Shown piece by piece: positions 1 through 4,232 of a stretch of 5,260 nucleotides of DNA. The notes under the pieces were generated by a model. That model was not told the origin of the DNA. It worked only from the letters and a program-made list of their open reading frames with translations, and made no database searches. How positions within the stretch are numbered: position 1 is the first letter of the stretch; each line of letters starts with the position of its first letter. The DNA comes from Ruminococcaceae bacterium UBA866 (GTDB lineage: Bacteria; Bacillota; Clostridia; Oscillospirales; Ruminococcaceae): NCBI GenBank assembly GCA_002295325.1, contig DBGA01000079.1:784-6043 (forward strand), read 5' to 3'. Made by a program: the position numbers and the translations under genes.

Positions 1-204
1 CGCATAGGATAAGACATCCAATCCACCTGATGCTTTAAACATTCCTACACAGGTCATAAGTATGATAAGTGCGGGAAGTATTTTTATGCTTGTGTTAAGC
101 CCTTCCCTTGCACCGTCAATAAACACGTCAAAAACATCAATTTTTTTGATTAATCCAAAAATTAAGATAAATACAATAAATATCGGCACAACATAGCTAC
201 TCAT
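1..204 (-). CDS. spmB: Spore maturation protein B, N-terminal part (runs off the window)
   Basis: The first 68 residues are visible and begin MSSYVVPIFIVFILIFGLIK. The reading frame is open to the left edge. The N-terminus is a hydrophobic membrane segment (about residues 4-20). It is followed by FDVFIDGAREGL and then a second hydrophobic stretch ending MFKASGGLD, the pattern of SpmB-type membrane proteins of the nucleoside-recognition/Gate superfamily. In Bacillus subtilis SpmA and SpmB act together in the forespore programme for spore core dehydration and heat resistance; the transported substrate is not established. The ATG at 204 has GGAGG at 211-215, six bases upstream, and lies inside the last codons of spmA (8-base overlap), so the pair is probably translationally coupled. 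Identification rests on these motifs plus the spmA neighbour. The C-terminal part is not in the window. Confidence 0.9.
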   Translation of the reverse strand, partial: MSSYVVPIFIVFILIFGLIKKIDVFDVFIDGAREGLNTSIKILPALIILMTCVGMFKASGGLDVLSYA

Positions 205-814
205 GATTGCCCTCCTGTGGTATTGGTTTTGGAGGAAATAACTTATTAAACAGTTTTGTCATGACAAGCGCTACACACACCGATATAAGCGAAGAAACCA
301 ATACTGCGAAAACTATGTCCAGTGGATTTGCAGAGCCGTATTTAAGGCGTAGCGTGGCGACTGTGGTGGGTATTAGTTGTATGGAAGCAGTGTTCAATAC
401 CACAAATGTAATCATATTGTTTGTGGCAACACCTTTTAGCTTTTTTGGAGTATCCTTTTCTAGCTCGGTAATGGCGGCAATGCCAAGTGGAGTGGCGGCA
501 TTTCCGAGTCCTAGCAGGTTTGCTGTAATATTCATAGTGATAAGCTGCATTGCATAGGACGTCTTTGCAACACCTCTAAAAAGCATACAGGTAATGGGGG
601 ATAGCAGCTTTGCAATAATTAGCGTTAGACCAGATTTTTCGGCTACACGCATTAACCCACTCCAAAGACAAATTGTTCCTGCCAATACAACGGTCAACTC
701 AACTGCCTTGGAACATTCCTTGAGTGCAGCAAGGTTAACTTCCGCAATTCTTCCATTGATAATTCCGAATATAATAGCTAAAAATGCAAGTCCGGAGAGT
801 ATCCACTTCATCAT
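197..814 (-). CDS. spmA: Spore maturation protein A (membrane protein)
   Basis: The product has 205 residues, close to the usual SpmA length of about 200. It is strongly hydrophobic, with likely membrane segments near residues 4-20, 40-54, 132-152 and 166-188. The diagnostic stretch NITANLLGLGNAATPLGI at 95-112 belongs to the nucleoside-recognition (Gate) domain. A proline- and charge-rich tail follows the last segment. In B. subtilis the protein is needed with SpmB for normal dehydration of the spore core; the molecular activity is unknown. Two adjacent ATG codons (814 and 811) could start it, with GAGGT at 821-825 six or nine bases upstream. The 814 start is given, but the 811 start is equally plausible. 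The neighbouring abrB-like gene points away, so spmA needs a promoter of its own in 815-1017. By function this should be sporulation-specific, and no convincing consensus is visible there. Confidence 0.95.
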   Translation of the reverse strand: MMKWILSGLAFLAIIFGIINGRIAEVNLAALKECSKAVELTVVLAGTICLWSGLMRVAEKSGLTLIIAKLLSPITCMLFRGVAKTSYAMQLITMNITANLLGLGNAATPLGIAAITELEKDTPKKLKGVATNNMITFVVLNTASIQLIPTTVATLRLKYGSANPLDIVFAVLVSSLISVCVALVMTKLFNKLFPPKPIPQEGNHE

Positions 815-930
815 ACTAAAACCTCACATAAAATATATAGGCAAAAGGCATAAAAATATACCTAATATTCAATATATATGTGGAACTATCTATAAAAATG
901 ATTTATTAACAAAACTTAACAAATAATCCA

Positions 931-959
931 TTGACAATTAATGTAAAATAACGTAGTAT
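931..959 (+). promoter_or_regulatory. Vegetative (sigma-A type) promoter of the abrB-like gene
   Basis: A perfect -35 hexamer TTGACA (931-936) is followed after exactly 17 bases by TAGTAT (954-959), which matches the -10 consensus at four of six positions. It lies about 59 bases upstream of the abrB-like start codon and points toward it. The predicted transcript starts near 966 and carries a leader of about 50 bases ending in a strong ribosome binding site. Confidence 0.7.
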
Positions 960-1017
960 ATAGGTAGAAAGAAAAATACATATAATGCAAATTAGAGGGA
1001 ATAAGGGAGGAAAAAAC

Positions 1018-1266
1018 ATGAAATCTACAGGTATTGTGAGAAAAATTGACAACTTAGGACGAGTTGTGTTGCCAATCGAGTTAAGAAGGACTTTTGACAT
1101 TGACAGGGAGGATCCTGTCGAAATTTTTGTTGATGACAACTACATCTTACTTAAAAAGTATCAACCAGCGTGTATATTTTGCAATGATGCAAAAGACGTT
1201 GCTAGCTTTAAAGGTAAAAATGTTTGCCAACGTTGTTTGGCAGAAATGAAAACAAGAGAATATTAA
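1018..1266 (+). CDS. AbrB-family transition-state regulator with four-cysteine tail
   Basis: The product has 82 residues. Residues 1-48 are a classic AbrB/SpoVT swapped-hairpin DNA-binding domain: MKSTGIVRKIDNLGRVVLPI, then ELRRTF, then VEIFVDDNYILLKKY, very close to B. subtilis AbrB. The C-terminal third differs from the B. subtilis multimerisation domain and instead carries C52-x2-C55-x14-C70-x2-C73, a likely structural zinc site that I recall from clostridial AbrB proteins. The family binds DNA as a dimer or tetramer and represses stationary-phase and sporulation genes during growth. The start at 1018 is chosen over the in-frame ATG at 985 because AAGGGAGG (1003-1010) lies seven bases upstream of 1018 and the homologous protein begins MKSTGIVRK. 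It is a single gene with its own promoter and a terminator-like hairpin just after the stop. Whether it is the functional AbrB or one of several paralogues cannot be told. Confidence 0.93.
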   Translation: MKSTGIVRKIDNLGRVVLPIELRRTFDIDREDPVEIFVDDNYILLKKYQPACIFCNDAKDVASFKGKNVCQRCLAEMKTREY

Positions 1267-1283
1267 TATTAAAACTGTTTTAT

Positions 1284-1324
1284 TATAATAGCACCAAAAC
1301 CTATATGGTTTTGGTGCTATTATA
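1284..1324. terminator. Two-way terminator-like hairpin between abrB-like gene and immA-like gene
   Basis: Positions 1284-1301 and 1307-1324 are perfect inverted repeats (18 bp) around the five-base loop TATAT. It lies 17 bases after the abrB-like stop and also covers the stop and final codons of the convergent protease gene. The sequence on both sides is A/T-rich, but neither side has a clean run of T, so termination strength is uncertain. The placement between convergent genes supports use in both directions. Confidence 0.7.
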
Positions 1325-1750
1325 CTTTAACTCTAAAAGCCAAACTGGTAGATTTAATTCTGCGGAAAGCTCATCAAGTGTTACGGTTTCGTTTGAATAT
1401 TCGCCTAGCACTCTGTCACTCACAAGTAGGTTTGCAGCAAATGTATCAGCCTGTAATTCAAGCTTAGAAGGCAGCACAAAAGTGTTGCGGCTTAAAAAAA
1501 GGGAATTTGCACAAGGATGAAGCATTGCATGACCAAGTTCATGGGCACAGACAATCCTCTTGTCCGTTTCATCAAGTTCACAGTTTAAGTAGATGAATCC
1601 CATGTCCATAACATTTGAATAAAAGCCCCTTATGGAAAGTGGCATCTTGTCAATGATAAGCCGTATCTTTAAGTGCGATGCAAGTTCATAGGGGTCGCTT
1701 GTAGCATACTGTTTTACAAGCTTGTTGACAACAGTTTTAATGTAGTTCAT
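1301..1750 (-). CDS. ImmA/IrrE-family metallo-endopeptidase (anti-repressor protease)
   Basis: The product has 149 residues. The zinc-protease motif HELGH is at residues 70-74 within VCAHELGHAMLHP, with the two histidines as ligands and E71 as the catalytic base. The third ligand is probably E98 in LELQADTFAANLL, the conserved second motif of the M78 (ImmA/IrrE) family. The length is normal for stand-alone members. In ICEBs1 and related elements ImmA cleaves the XRE repressor encoded next to it, releasing repression after DNA damage or another signal. Here the partner is the XRE gene immediately upstream, 16 bases away. GGAG at 1757-1760 lies six bases before the ATG. The last codons lie inside the hairpin at 1284-1324. 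That this particular protein cleaves its neighbour is inferred from gene pairing. Confidence 0.9.
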   Translation of the reverse strand: MNYIKTVVNKLVKQYATSDPYELASHLKIRLIIDKMPLSIRGFYSNVMDMGFIYLNCELDETDKRIVCAHELGHAMLHPCANSLFLSRNTFVLPSKLELQADTFAANLLVSDRVLGEYSNETVTLDELSAELNLPVWLLELKYNSTKTI

Positions 1751-1766
1751 TAAACGCTCCGTTCAA

Positions 1767-2135
1767 TTAATCTTTCAAAAGCTTTTCTGAGAGCGCATCC
1801 CTAACGGAATTTTCAATAAGTAGGGAAAGTTCTGAAAGCTCTTCATCAGTGTAGCATTCGGCATTAAACATCAGTGCAGGTTGGTCCATCAGGTTTTTGG
1901 CAACACTCTTTGAAATTGAATCAATATCAAAACGTTCGGGTAAATCGCACGCACCAACAAGATAATCCATAGAAACATCAAATATCCTAGCGATATTAAG
2001 TAATGTGCTGGTATCAGGATCACGACGACCTTGCTCGTACATACCAATTGCACTTGTCGAAACCCCTACAAGTTTTCCAAGCTGTGTTTGATTCATATTG
2101 CGGGATTTTCTAAGCTCTTTAATGCGATTTGGCAT
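1767..2135 (-). CDS. XRE-family repressor, ImmR-like
   Basis: The product has 122 residues. Residues about 3-60 form a Cro/CI-type helix-turn-helix: IKELRKSRNMNQTQLGKLVG, then VSTSAIGMYEQGRRDPDTST, then LLNIARIFDVSMDYLVG. The remaining 60 residues include an acidic stretch (YTDEELSELSLLIENSV) and have no recognisable enzymatic motif; they probably serve dimerisation and/or protease recognition. GGAG at 2142-2145 lies six bases before the ATG. It is the first gene of a two-gene operon with the ImmA-like protease and is transcribed away from a shared regulatory spacer. By analogy with ImmR it should repress the divergent genes and possibly itself. The best candidate operators visible are the twin dyads at 2319-2331 and 2349-2361. 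Confidence 0.93.
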   Translation of the reverse strand: MPNRIKELRKSRNMNQTQLGKLVGVSTSAIGMYEQGRRDPDTSTLLNIARIFDVSMDYLVGACDLPERFDIDSISKSVAKNLMDQPALMFNAECYTDEELSELSLLIENSVRDALSEKLLKD

Positions 2136-2172
2136 AGATTACTCCATTTCTATTGCATACCCACAAACAGGC

Positions 2173-2196
2173 ATAGTGTTGTTAAGACAACTCTAT
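2173..2196. repeat. Dyad in the leader of the XRE gene
   Basis: Arms 2173-2182 and 2187-2196 pair at nine of ten positions (one T-T mismatch) around the loop TAAG; the core is GTTGT-TAAG-ACAAC. A second short dyad, ATACT-TG-AGTAT, follows at 2195-2206. Both lie in the predicted untranslated leader of the XRE/protease transcript, so they may act as RNA structure or as a DNA site. No function is recognised. Confidence 0.4.
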
Positions 2197-2249
2197 ACTT
2201 GAGTATGAGGTAGACAAAAGACAGTTTTTGATTTATATATTATATTCAT

Positions 2250-2278
2250 AGCATATCATAGTATAAAAACAAAGTCAA
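2250..2278 (-). promoter_or_regulatory. Leftward promoter for the XRE/protease operon
   Basis: Read on the minus strand, TTGACT (2273-2278) is followed after 17 bases by TATGCT (2250-2255), preceded by the extended -10 motif TGA (2256-2258). The -35 lies inside the left arm of the 46-base palindrome. The predicted start near 2243 gives a leader of about 107 bases. An alternative on the same strand is TTTATA (2262-2267) with 17 bases to a perfect TATAAT (2239-2244); either or both may be used. Confidence 0.55.
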
Positions 2279-2316
2279 CAAAAATAAGAACATTCGTTCT
2301 TATTTTTGTTGACTTT
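2271..2316. promoter_or_regulatory. Perfect 46-base palindrome with LexA-box-like core between divergent promoters
   Basis: Arms 2271-2291 and 2296-2316 are perfect 21-base inverted repeats around ATTC. The centre reads AAGAAC-ATTC-GTTCTT, which contains GAAC-N4-GTTC, the core of the Gram-positive LexA (DinR) box. The outer part of each arm supplies a TTGACT -35 hexamer (2273-2278 leftward, 2309-2314 rightward), so the two promoters are arranged symmetrically. Both predicted transcripts begin outside the palindrome, which argues that it works as DNA, a binding site for LexA or a dedicated regulator, rather than as an RNA hairpin. As RNA read through from either side it could also terminate. 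Confidence 0.75.
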
Positions 2317-2337
2317 TCACACGTTTGGTGTTATCAT
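2309..2337 (+). promoter_or_regulatory. Rightward promoter for the small-protein/sigma-like operon
   Basis: TTGACT (2309-2314) and TATCAT (2332-2337) each match the sigma-A consensus at five of six positions and are separated by exactly 17 bases. The predicted start is near 2344, 38 bases before the first ATG. One 13-bp dyad fills most of the spacer between the hexamers, and a second lies just after the start point. Confidence 0.75.
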
Positions 2338-2361
2338 TAAAACAACAAACACGAAACGTGT
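2319..2361. promoter_or_regulatory. Twin 13-bp dyad operators flanking the rightward -10
   Basis: Two sites of form ACAC-N5-GTGT occur: 2319-2331 (ACACGTTTGGTGT) and 2349-2361 (ACACGAAACGTGT). The first, read on the minus strand, differs from the second at one position in 13, and together they form a larger inverted repeat (2314-2326 with 2354-2366, 13 bp perfect). Their centres are 30 bases apart, close to three helical turns. One lies between -35 and -10 and the other just downstream of the start, a layout expected for cooperative repression. The XRE protein is the likely ligand; this is inferred from position. Confidence 0.65.
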
Positions 2362-2381
2362 GAAAATAAAGGAGAAATGTA

Positions 2382-2618
2382 ATGAGTATAACGACAATAT
2401 CGGCTGAATATTTCAACTCTGCATCTGTGCTTAAGGCTAGGGTGGACGAGCTTAGGGAGTTGCAAAAGTCTAAAAATTTCAAAGAGCAGAAAAAAATAGA
2501 GGATAGGATTGTAATTCTTAATGCAGAATACCATTACCTTTTACATACTGCTGGATATCTGGAGCGCTACTATAAAAAGCTACCTAGGGTAAGCAAACTG
2601 GAGGTGCAATATAATTAA
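2382..2618 (+). CDS. Small charged, helix-rich protein of unknown function
   Basis: The product has 78 residues and I do not recognise the family. The middle (about residues 15-50) is rich in Lys, Glu, Arg and Leu with heptad-like spacing (LKARVDELRELQKSKNFKEQ onward) and is probably a helical hairpin or coiled coil. The C-terminal part is Tyr-rich and basic (YHYLLHTAGYLERYYKKLPR). There is no signal peptide or membrane segment, so it is presumably cytoplasmic. AAAGGAG (2368-2374) lies seven bases before the ATG. It is the first gene after the regulated rightward promoter, and its stop codon overlaps the proposed start of the sigma-like gene. It might act on that factor (an anti-sigma or partner role) or on RNA polymerase, but nothing in the sequence proves this. 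Confidence 0.8.
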   Translation: MSITTISAEYFNSASVLKARVDELRELQKSKNFKEQKKIEDRIVILNAEYHYLLHTAGYLERYYKKLPRVSKLEVQYN

Positions 2619-2904
2619 ATATGTTAGCTTTGATGCCTGCAAAGAGTACATTTCCGATACTTCCTTTGAAGACAGTACCGACAATCGTGATAGGATTAAA
2701 TCAGCAAAGTACGTATTGGGTAGAATAATTGCTGAACAACTTTCAGATAGGCAAAAGCAGATTGCACTTTTGTACTTTTTTGAGCGAAAAAATATTCCTC
2801 AGATTGCAGAGTTGCTCTCTATCAATAAATCTACGGTGTCTAGAACCCTAGCTCGTGCCTTGAAGAACATTAACGATAGAATGAAGTATTATAGATTGAG
2901 ATGA
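2614..2904 (+). CDS. Sigma-70 region 4-like DNA-binding protein with apparent AUU start
   Basis: Read from 2614 the product has 96 residues. The C-terminal half carries a sigma-70 region 4/LuxR-like helix-turn-helix: LSDRQKQIALLYFFERKNIP, then QIAELLSINKSTVSRTLARA, then LKNINDR. No sigma region 2 is present, so it is a partial sigma-like factor of the kind seen in prophages and integrative elements. The frame is open from 2593, after a stop at 2590-2592, with no ATG, GTG or TTG before the TTG at 2716. That TTG would remove a protein-like N-terminus (KYVSFDACKEYISDTSFEDS) and has no ribosome binding site. GGAGG at 2600-2604 fits an ATT at 2614 (nine bases) or ATA at 2611 (six). The ATT overlaps the stop of the preceding gene as ATTAA, where ATGA would be usual. 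It may be weakly expressed from AUU or be a start-codon mutant. Confidence 0.75.
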   Translation: MKYVSFDACKEYISDTSFEDSTDNRDRIKSAKYVLGRIIAEQLSDRQKQIALLYFFERKNIPQIAELLSINKSTVSRTLARALKNINDRMKYYRLR

Positions 2905-2951
2905 CAATTAACATATATAATGAGCACAAAATAGGCTAGTCTGGGCGACAA

Positions 2952-2981
2952 AAAAACCATCGGAATAATCCGATGGTTTTT
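2952..2981. terminator. Two-way intrinsic terminator between sigma-like gene and rplL
   Basis: The stem is 13 bp (2952-2964 with 2969-2981) around ATAA. Its inner part CCATCGGA/TCCGATGG is GC-rich, with A-runs on the left and T-runs on the right, so both strands give a hairpin followed by U residues. It lies 47 bases after the sigma-like stop and 20 bases after the rplL stop. It should end both convergent operons. Confidence 0.93.
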
Positions 2982-3001
2982 CTATGATTAAAGTAATAAA
3001 A

Positions 3002-3370
3002 TTACTTAAGTTCAACTTTTGCGCCAGCAGCTTCAAGTTTAGCTTTAAGCTCATCAGCGTCAGCTTTTGAGATGCCTTCTTTAACTGGTTTTGGAGCGTT
3101 GTCAACAAGCTCTTTTGCTTCTTTTAGTCCTAGACCTGTAACTTCTTTAACAAGCTTAATAACGCCCATTTTTGAAGCACCAGCGTCAACAAGAACTACG
3201 TCGAACTCTGATTTTTCTTCTGCAGCAGCAACAGGAGCAGCAGCAGCAGCCATTGGAGCAGCAGCGGAAACGCCGAACTCTTCCTCGATTGCTTTAACTA
3301 ATTCATTTAGCTCTAGTACAGTAAGAGCTTTGATATCATCAATAAATTTCACGATTTTCTCTGAAGCCAT
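3002..3370 (-). CDS. rplL: 50S ribosomal protein L7/L12
   Basis: The product has 122 residues, normal for bacterial L7/L12. Three parts are clear: the N-terminal dimerisation domain (about 1-33, [20 protein letters not shown] onward), an Ala/Pro-rich flexible hinge (about 35-52), and the factor-binding globular domain (about 54-122) with the conserved [20 protein letters not shown] helix region and the GAKVELK end. L7/L12 dimers bind the tail of L10 to form the ribosomal stalk, which recruits elongation and initiation factors and stimulates their GTPase activity. A perfect AGGAGGT (3379-3385) lies eight bases before the ATG, fitting the high, multi-copy synthesis required. It is the last gene of the operon in this window: a terminator follows, and rpoB is not present downstream. 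Confidence 0.99.
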   Translation of the reverse strand: MASEKIVKFIDDIKALTVLELNELVKAIEEEFGVSAAAPMAAAAAPVAAAEEKSEFDVVLVDAGASKMGVIKLVKEVTGLGLKEAKELVDNAPKPVKEGISKADADELKAKLEAAGAKVELK

Positions 3371-3431
3371 GAAAATGTACCTCCTAATAATTTTAAATTT
3401 AATTTTTATAGTTTAAATAAAAAAGTTTCAG

Positions 3432-3449
3432 TTACAGCCAAAACTGTAA
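3432..3449 (-). other. Small hairpin in the rplJ-rplL spacer
   Basis: A six-bp stem TTACAG/CTGTAA around TTTTGG lies about 45 bases after rplJ on the minus strand and is followed by a T-rich stretch. The spacer (3371-3495) is 125 bases, long for this pair. The hairpin may mark an mRNA processing or stability site, or a weak attenuator; it is too weak to call a terminator. Confidence 0.3.
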
Positions 3450-3495
3450 AAGTTATTTTTCATCATAACCACGTATGGAATATTGCGGGGTATGC

Positions 3496-3996
3496 CTATG
3501 CAGTTTCTTTTTCAGCGATTGCGTTAAGAGCAACAGCCATACCACGTAGGTCCGCAGTAAGAACGCTGAGCAATTGACCGATAAGTTGTTCCTTTGAAGG
3601 AAGTTTACCTACTGCAATTACTTTATCTGCGTCTAAAATCTCTCCGTCCATAAAGCCGGCTTTGATATTAAATACAGTTTTTAGTTTGTCAGAAAACTTA
3701 GCAGCAATCTTAGCAGGAGCAATCGCATCATCGCTACTAAGAGCAAGAGCTGTTGTACCCTCTAAAAATTCGCCCAATCCTTCTAATCCTGCATTGTTAG
3801 CAGCAAAACGAAGCAATGTGTTTTTGACAACTGTGTAATCAACGCCTGCTTCCCTAAACTCCTTACGAAGAGTAGTATCATCATCAACGCTGATTCCTTT
3901 GTAGTCAACCAAAACGCCTGAAGACGCATTTTTTAACTTTTCAGTTAGAGTAACTACAACTTGTTGTTTTTCTTCTAAAACCTGAATACTTGGCAA
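3496..3996 (-). CDS. rplJ: 50S ribosomal protein L10 (TTG start)
   Basis: From the TTG at 3996 the product has 166 residues and begins MPSIQVLEEKQQ, a typical L10 N-terminus and length. Conserved features include VLVDYKGISVDDDTTLRKEF and YTVVKNTLLRFA in the rRNA-binding domain, and a C-terminal helix (about 135-160) that binds L7/L12 dimers. L10 anchors the stalk to 23S rRNA beside L11, and with L12 it represses its own mRNA at the upstream leader. The start is decided by the ribosome binding site: GAGGTG (4003-4008) is six bases before TTG 3996. The in-frame GTG at 4005 lies within that same site and has no good site of its own. Transcription probably starts at the promoter near 4202-4230, with some contribution from read-through of rplA. 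Confidence 0.97.
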   Translation of the reverse strand: MPSIQVLEEKQQVVVTLTEKLKNASSGVLVDYKGISVDDDTTLRKEFREAGVDYTVVKNTLLRFAANNAGLEGLGEFLEGTTALALSSDDAIAPAKIAAKFSDKLKTVFNIKAGFMDGEILDADKVIAVGKLPSKEQLIGQLLSVLTADLRGMAVALNAIAEKETA

Positions 3997-4050
3997 AATA
4001 TTCACCTCACTTATTTTTTTATATGAAGTGCCATTATTTCTTAATTAATC

Positions 4051-4091
4051 AAAATGAAAAGCTCTTTCTCAAACATAGTTTGGGAAAGAGC
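4051..4091 (-). terminator. Attenuator-type terminator between rplA and rplJ
   Basis: On the minus strand, arms 4091-4078 and 4074-4061 pair at 13 of 14 positions (GCTCTTTC/GAAAGAGC ends plus an AAAC/GTTT top) with a three-base loop. They are followed by TTTTCATTTT (4060-4051). It sits after the L10-leader core and about 55 bases before the rplJ ribosome binding site, where Firmicutes commonly place an attenuator controlling rplJL. Confidence 0.8.
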
Positions 4092-4195
4092 ATAATTATA
4101 TAGATTAAACTATACTATATGTCTAGTTTCCCTCGGTAGGAGAGCCAAAGCTCGTTATGCCAAAAGCACCTACTGTCTTAAAGAAATTAACAGCA
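4092..4195 (-). ncRNA. L10 leader (rplJL autoregulatory mRNA element)
   Basis: The minus-strand RNA contains GACAGTAGGTGC (4177-4166), then a small hairpin GAGC-UUUG-GCUC (4153-4142), then CUCCUACCGAGG. The GUAGG at 4173-4169 pairs with CCUAC at 4140-4136. This matches the known L10 leader layout, where the L10-(L12) complex binds and lowers rplJL expression. An A/T-rich possible stem (4115-4120 with 4098-4103) follows, and then the attenuator hairpin. The outer limits are approximate; the left limit given is the edge of the attenuator. Confidence 0.85.
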
Positions 4196-4201
4196 ATTTA
4201 T

Positions 4202-4230
4202 ATTTTACATTAGATTAGACAAGTTGTCAA
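4202..4230 (-). promoter_or_regulatory. Promoter of the rplJ-rplL unit
   Basis: On the minus strand a perfect TTGACA (4225-4230) is followed after 17 bases by TAAAAT (4202-4207), five of six to consensus. The -35 begins just three bases beyond the rplA stop codon. The predicted start near 4195 coincides with the beginning of the L10 leader, so rplJL can be expressed independently of rplKA. Confidence 0.85.
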
Positions 4231-4232
4231 GA

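Noticed and set aside
873..902. A sigma-E-like promoter for spmA on the minus strand (ATCATTTT at 895-902, 14 bases, CATATATA at 873-880).
   Set aside because: The position and expected regulation fit, but the region is so A/T-rich that such partial matches are expected by chance. A second equally weak pair exists nearer the gene.
985..1017. An upstream in-frame ATG at 985 extending the AbrB-like protein by 11 residues.
   Set aside because: No ribosome binding site precedes 985, the extension is not family-like, and the strong site at 1003-1010 serves 1018.
2271..2316. The 46-base palindrome as a plain transcription terminator.
   Set aside because: No gene reads into it: both flanking operons point away and their predicted starts lie outside it. 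The embedded -35 boxes explain its symmetry better.
2622..2732. An ATG-started reading frame overlapping the N-terminus of the sigma-like gene.
   Set aside because: It is only about 36 residues, of unremarkable composition. The overlapping frame that leads into the helix-turn-helix is far more protein-like. It could at most be a short coupling peptide.
2896..2921. Perfect TATAAT at 2916-2921 after the sigma-like gene with TTGAGA upstream, suggesting a promoter for a small RNA.
   Set aside because: The spacing is only 14 bases, there is no extended -10, and transcription would hit the terminator within about 50 bases.
3072..3416. Long open frame on the plus strand opposite rplL, and similar ones opposite spmA and rplA.
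   Set aside because: They are antisense shadows of clearly identified genes, with low-complexity Ser/Ala content and no ribosome binding sites.
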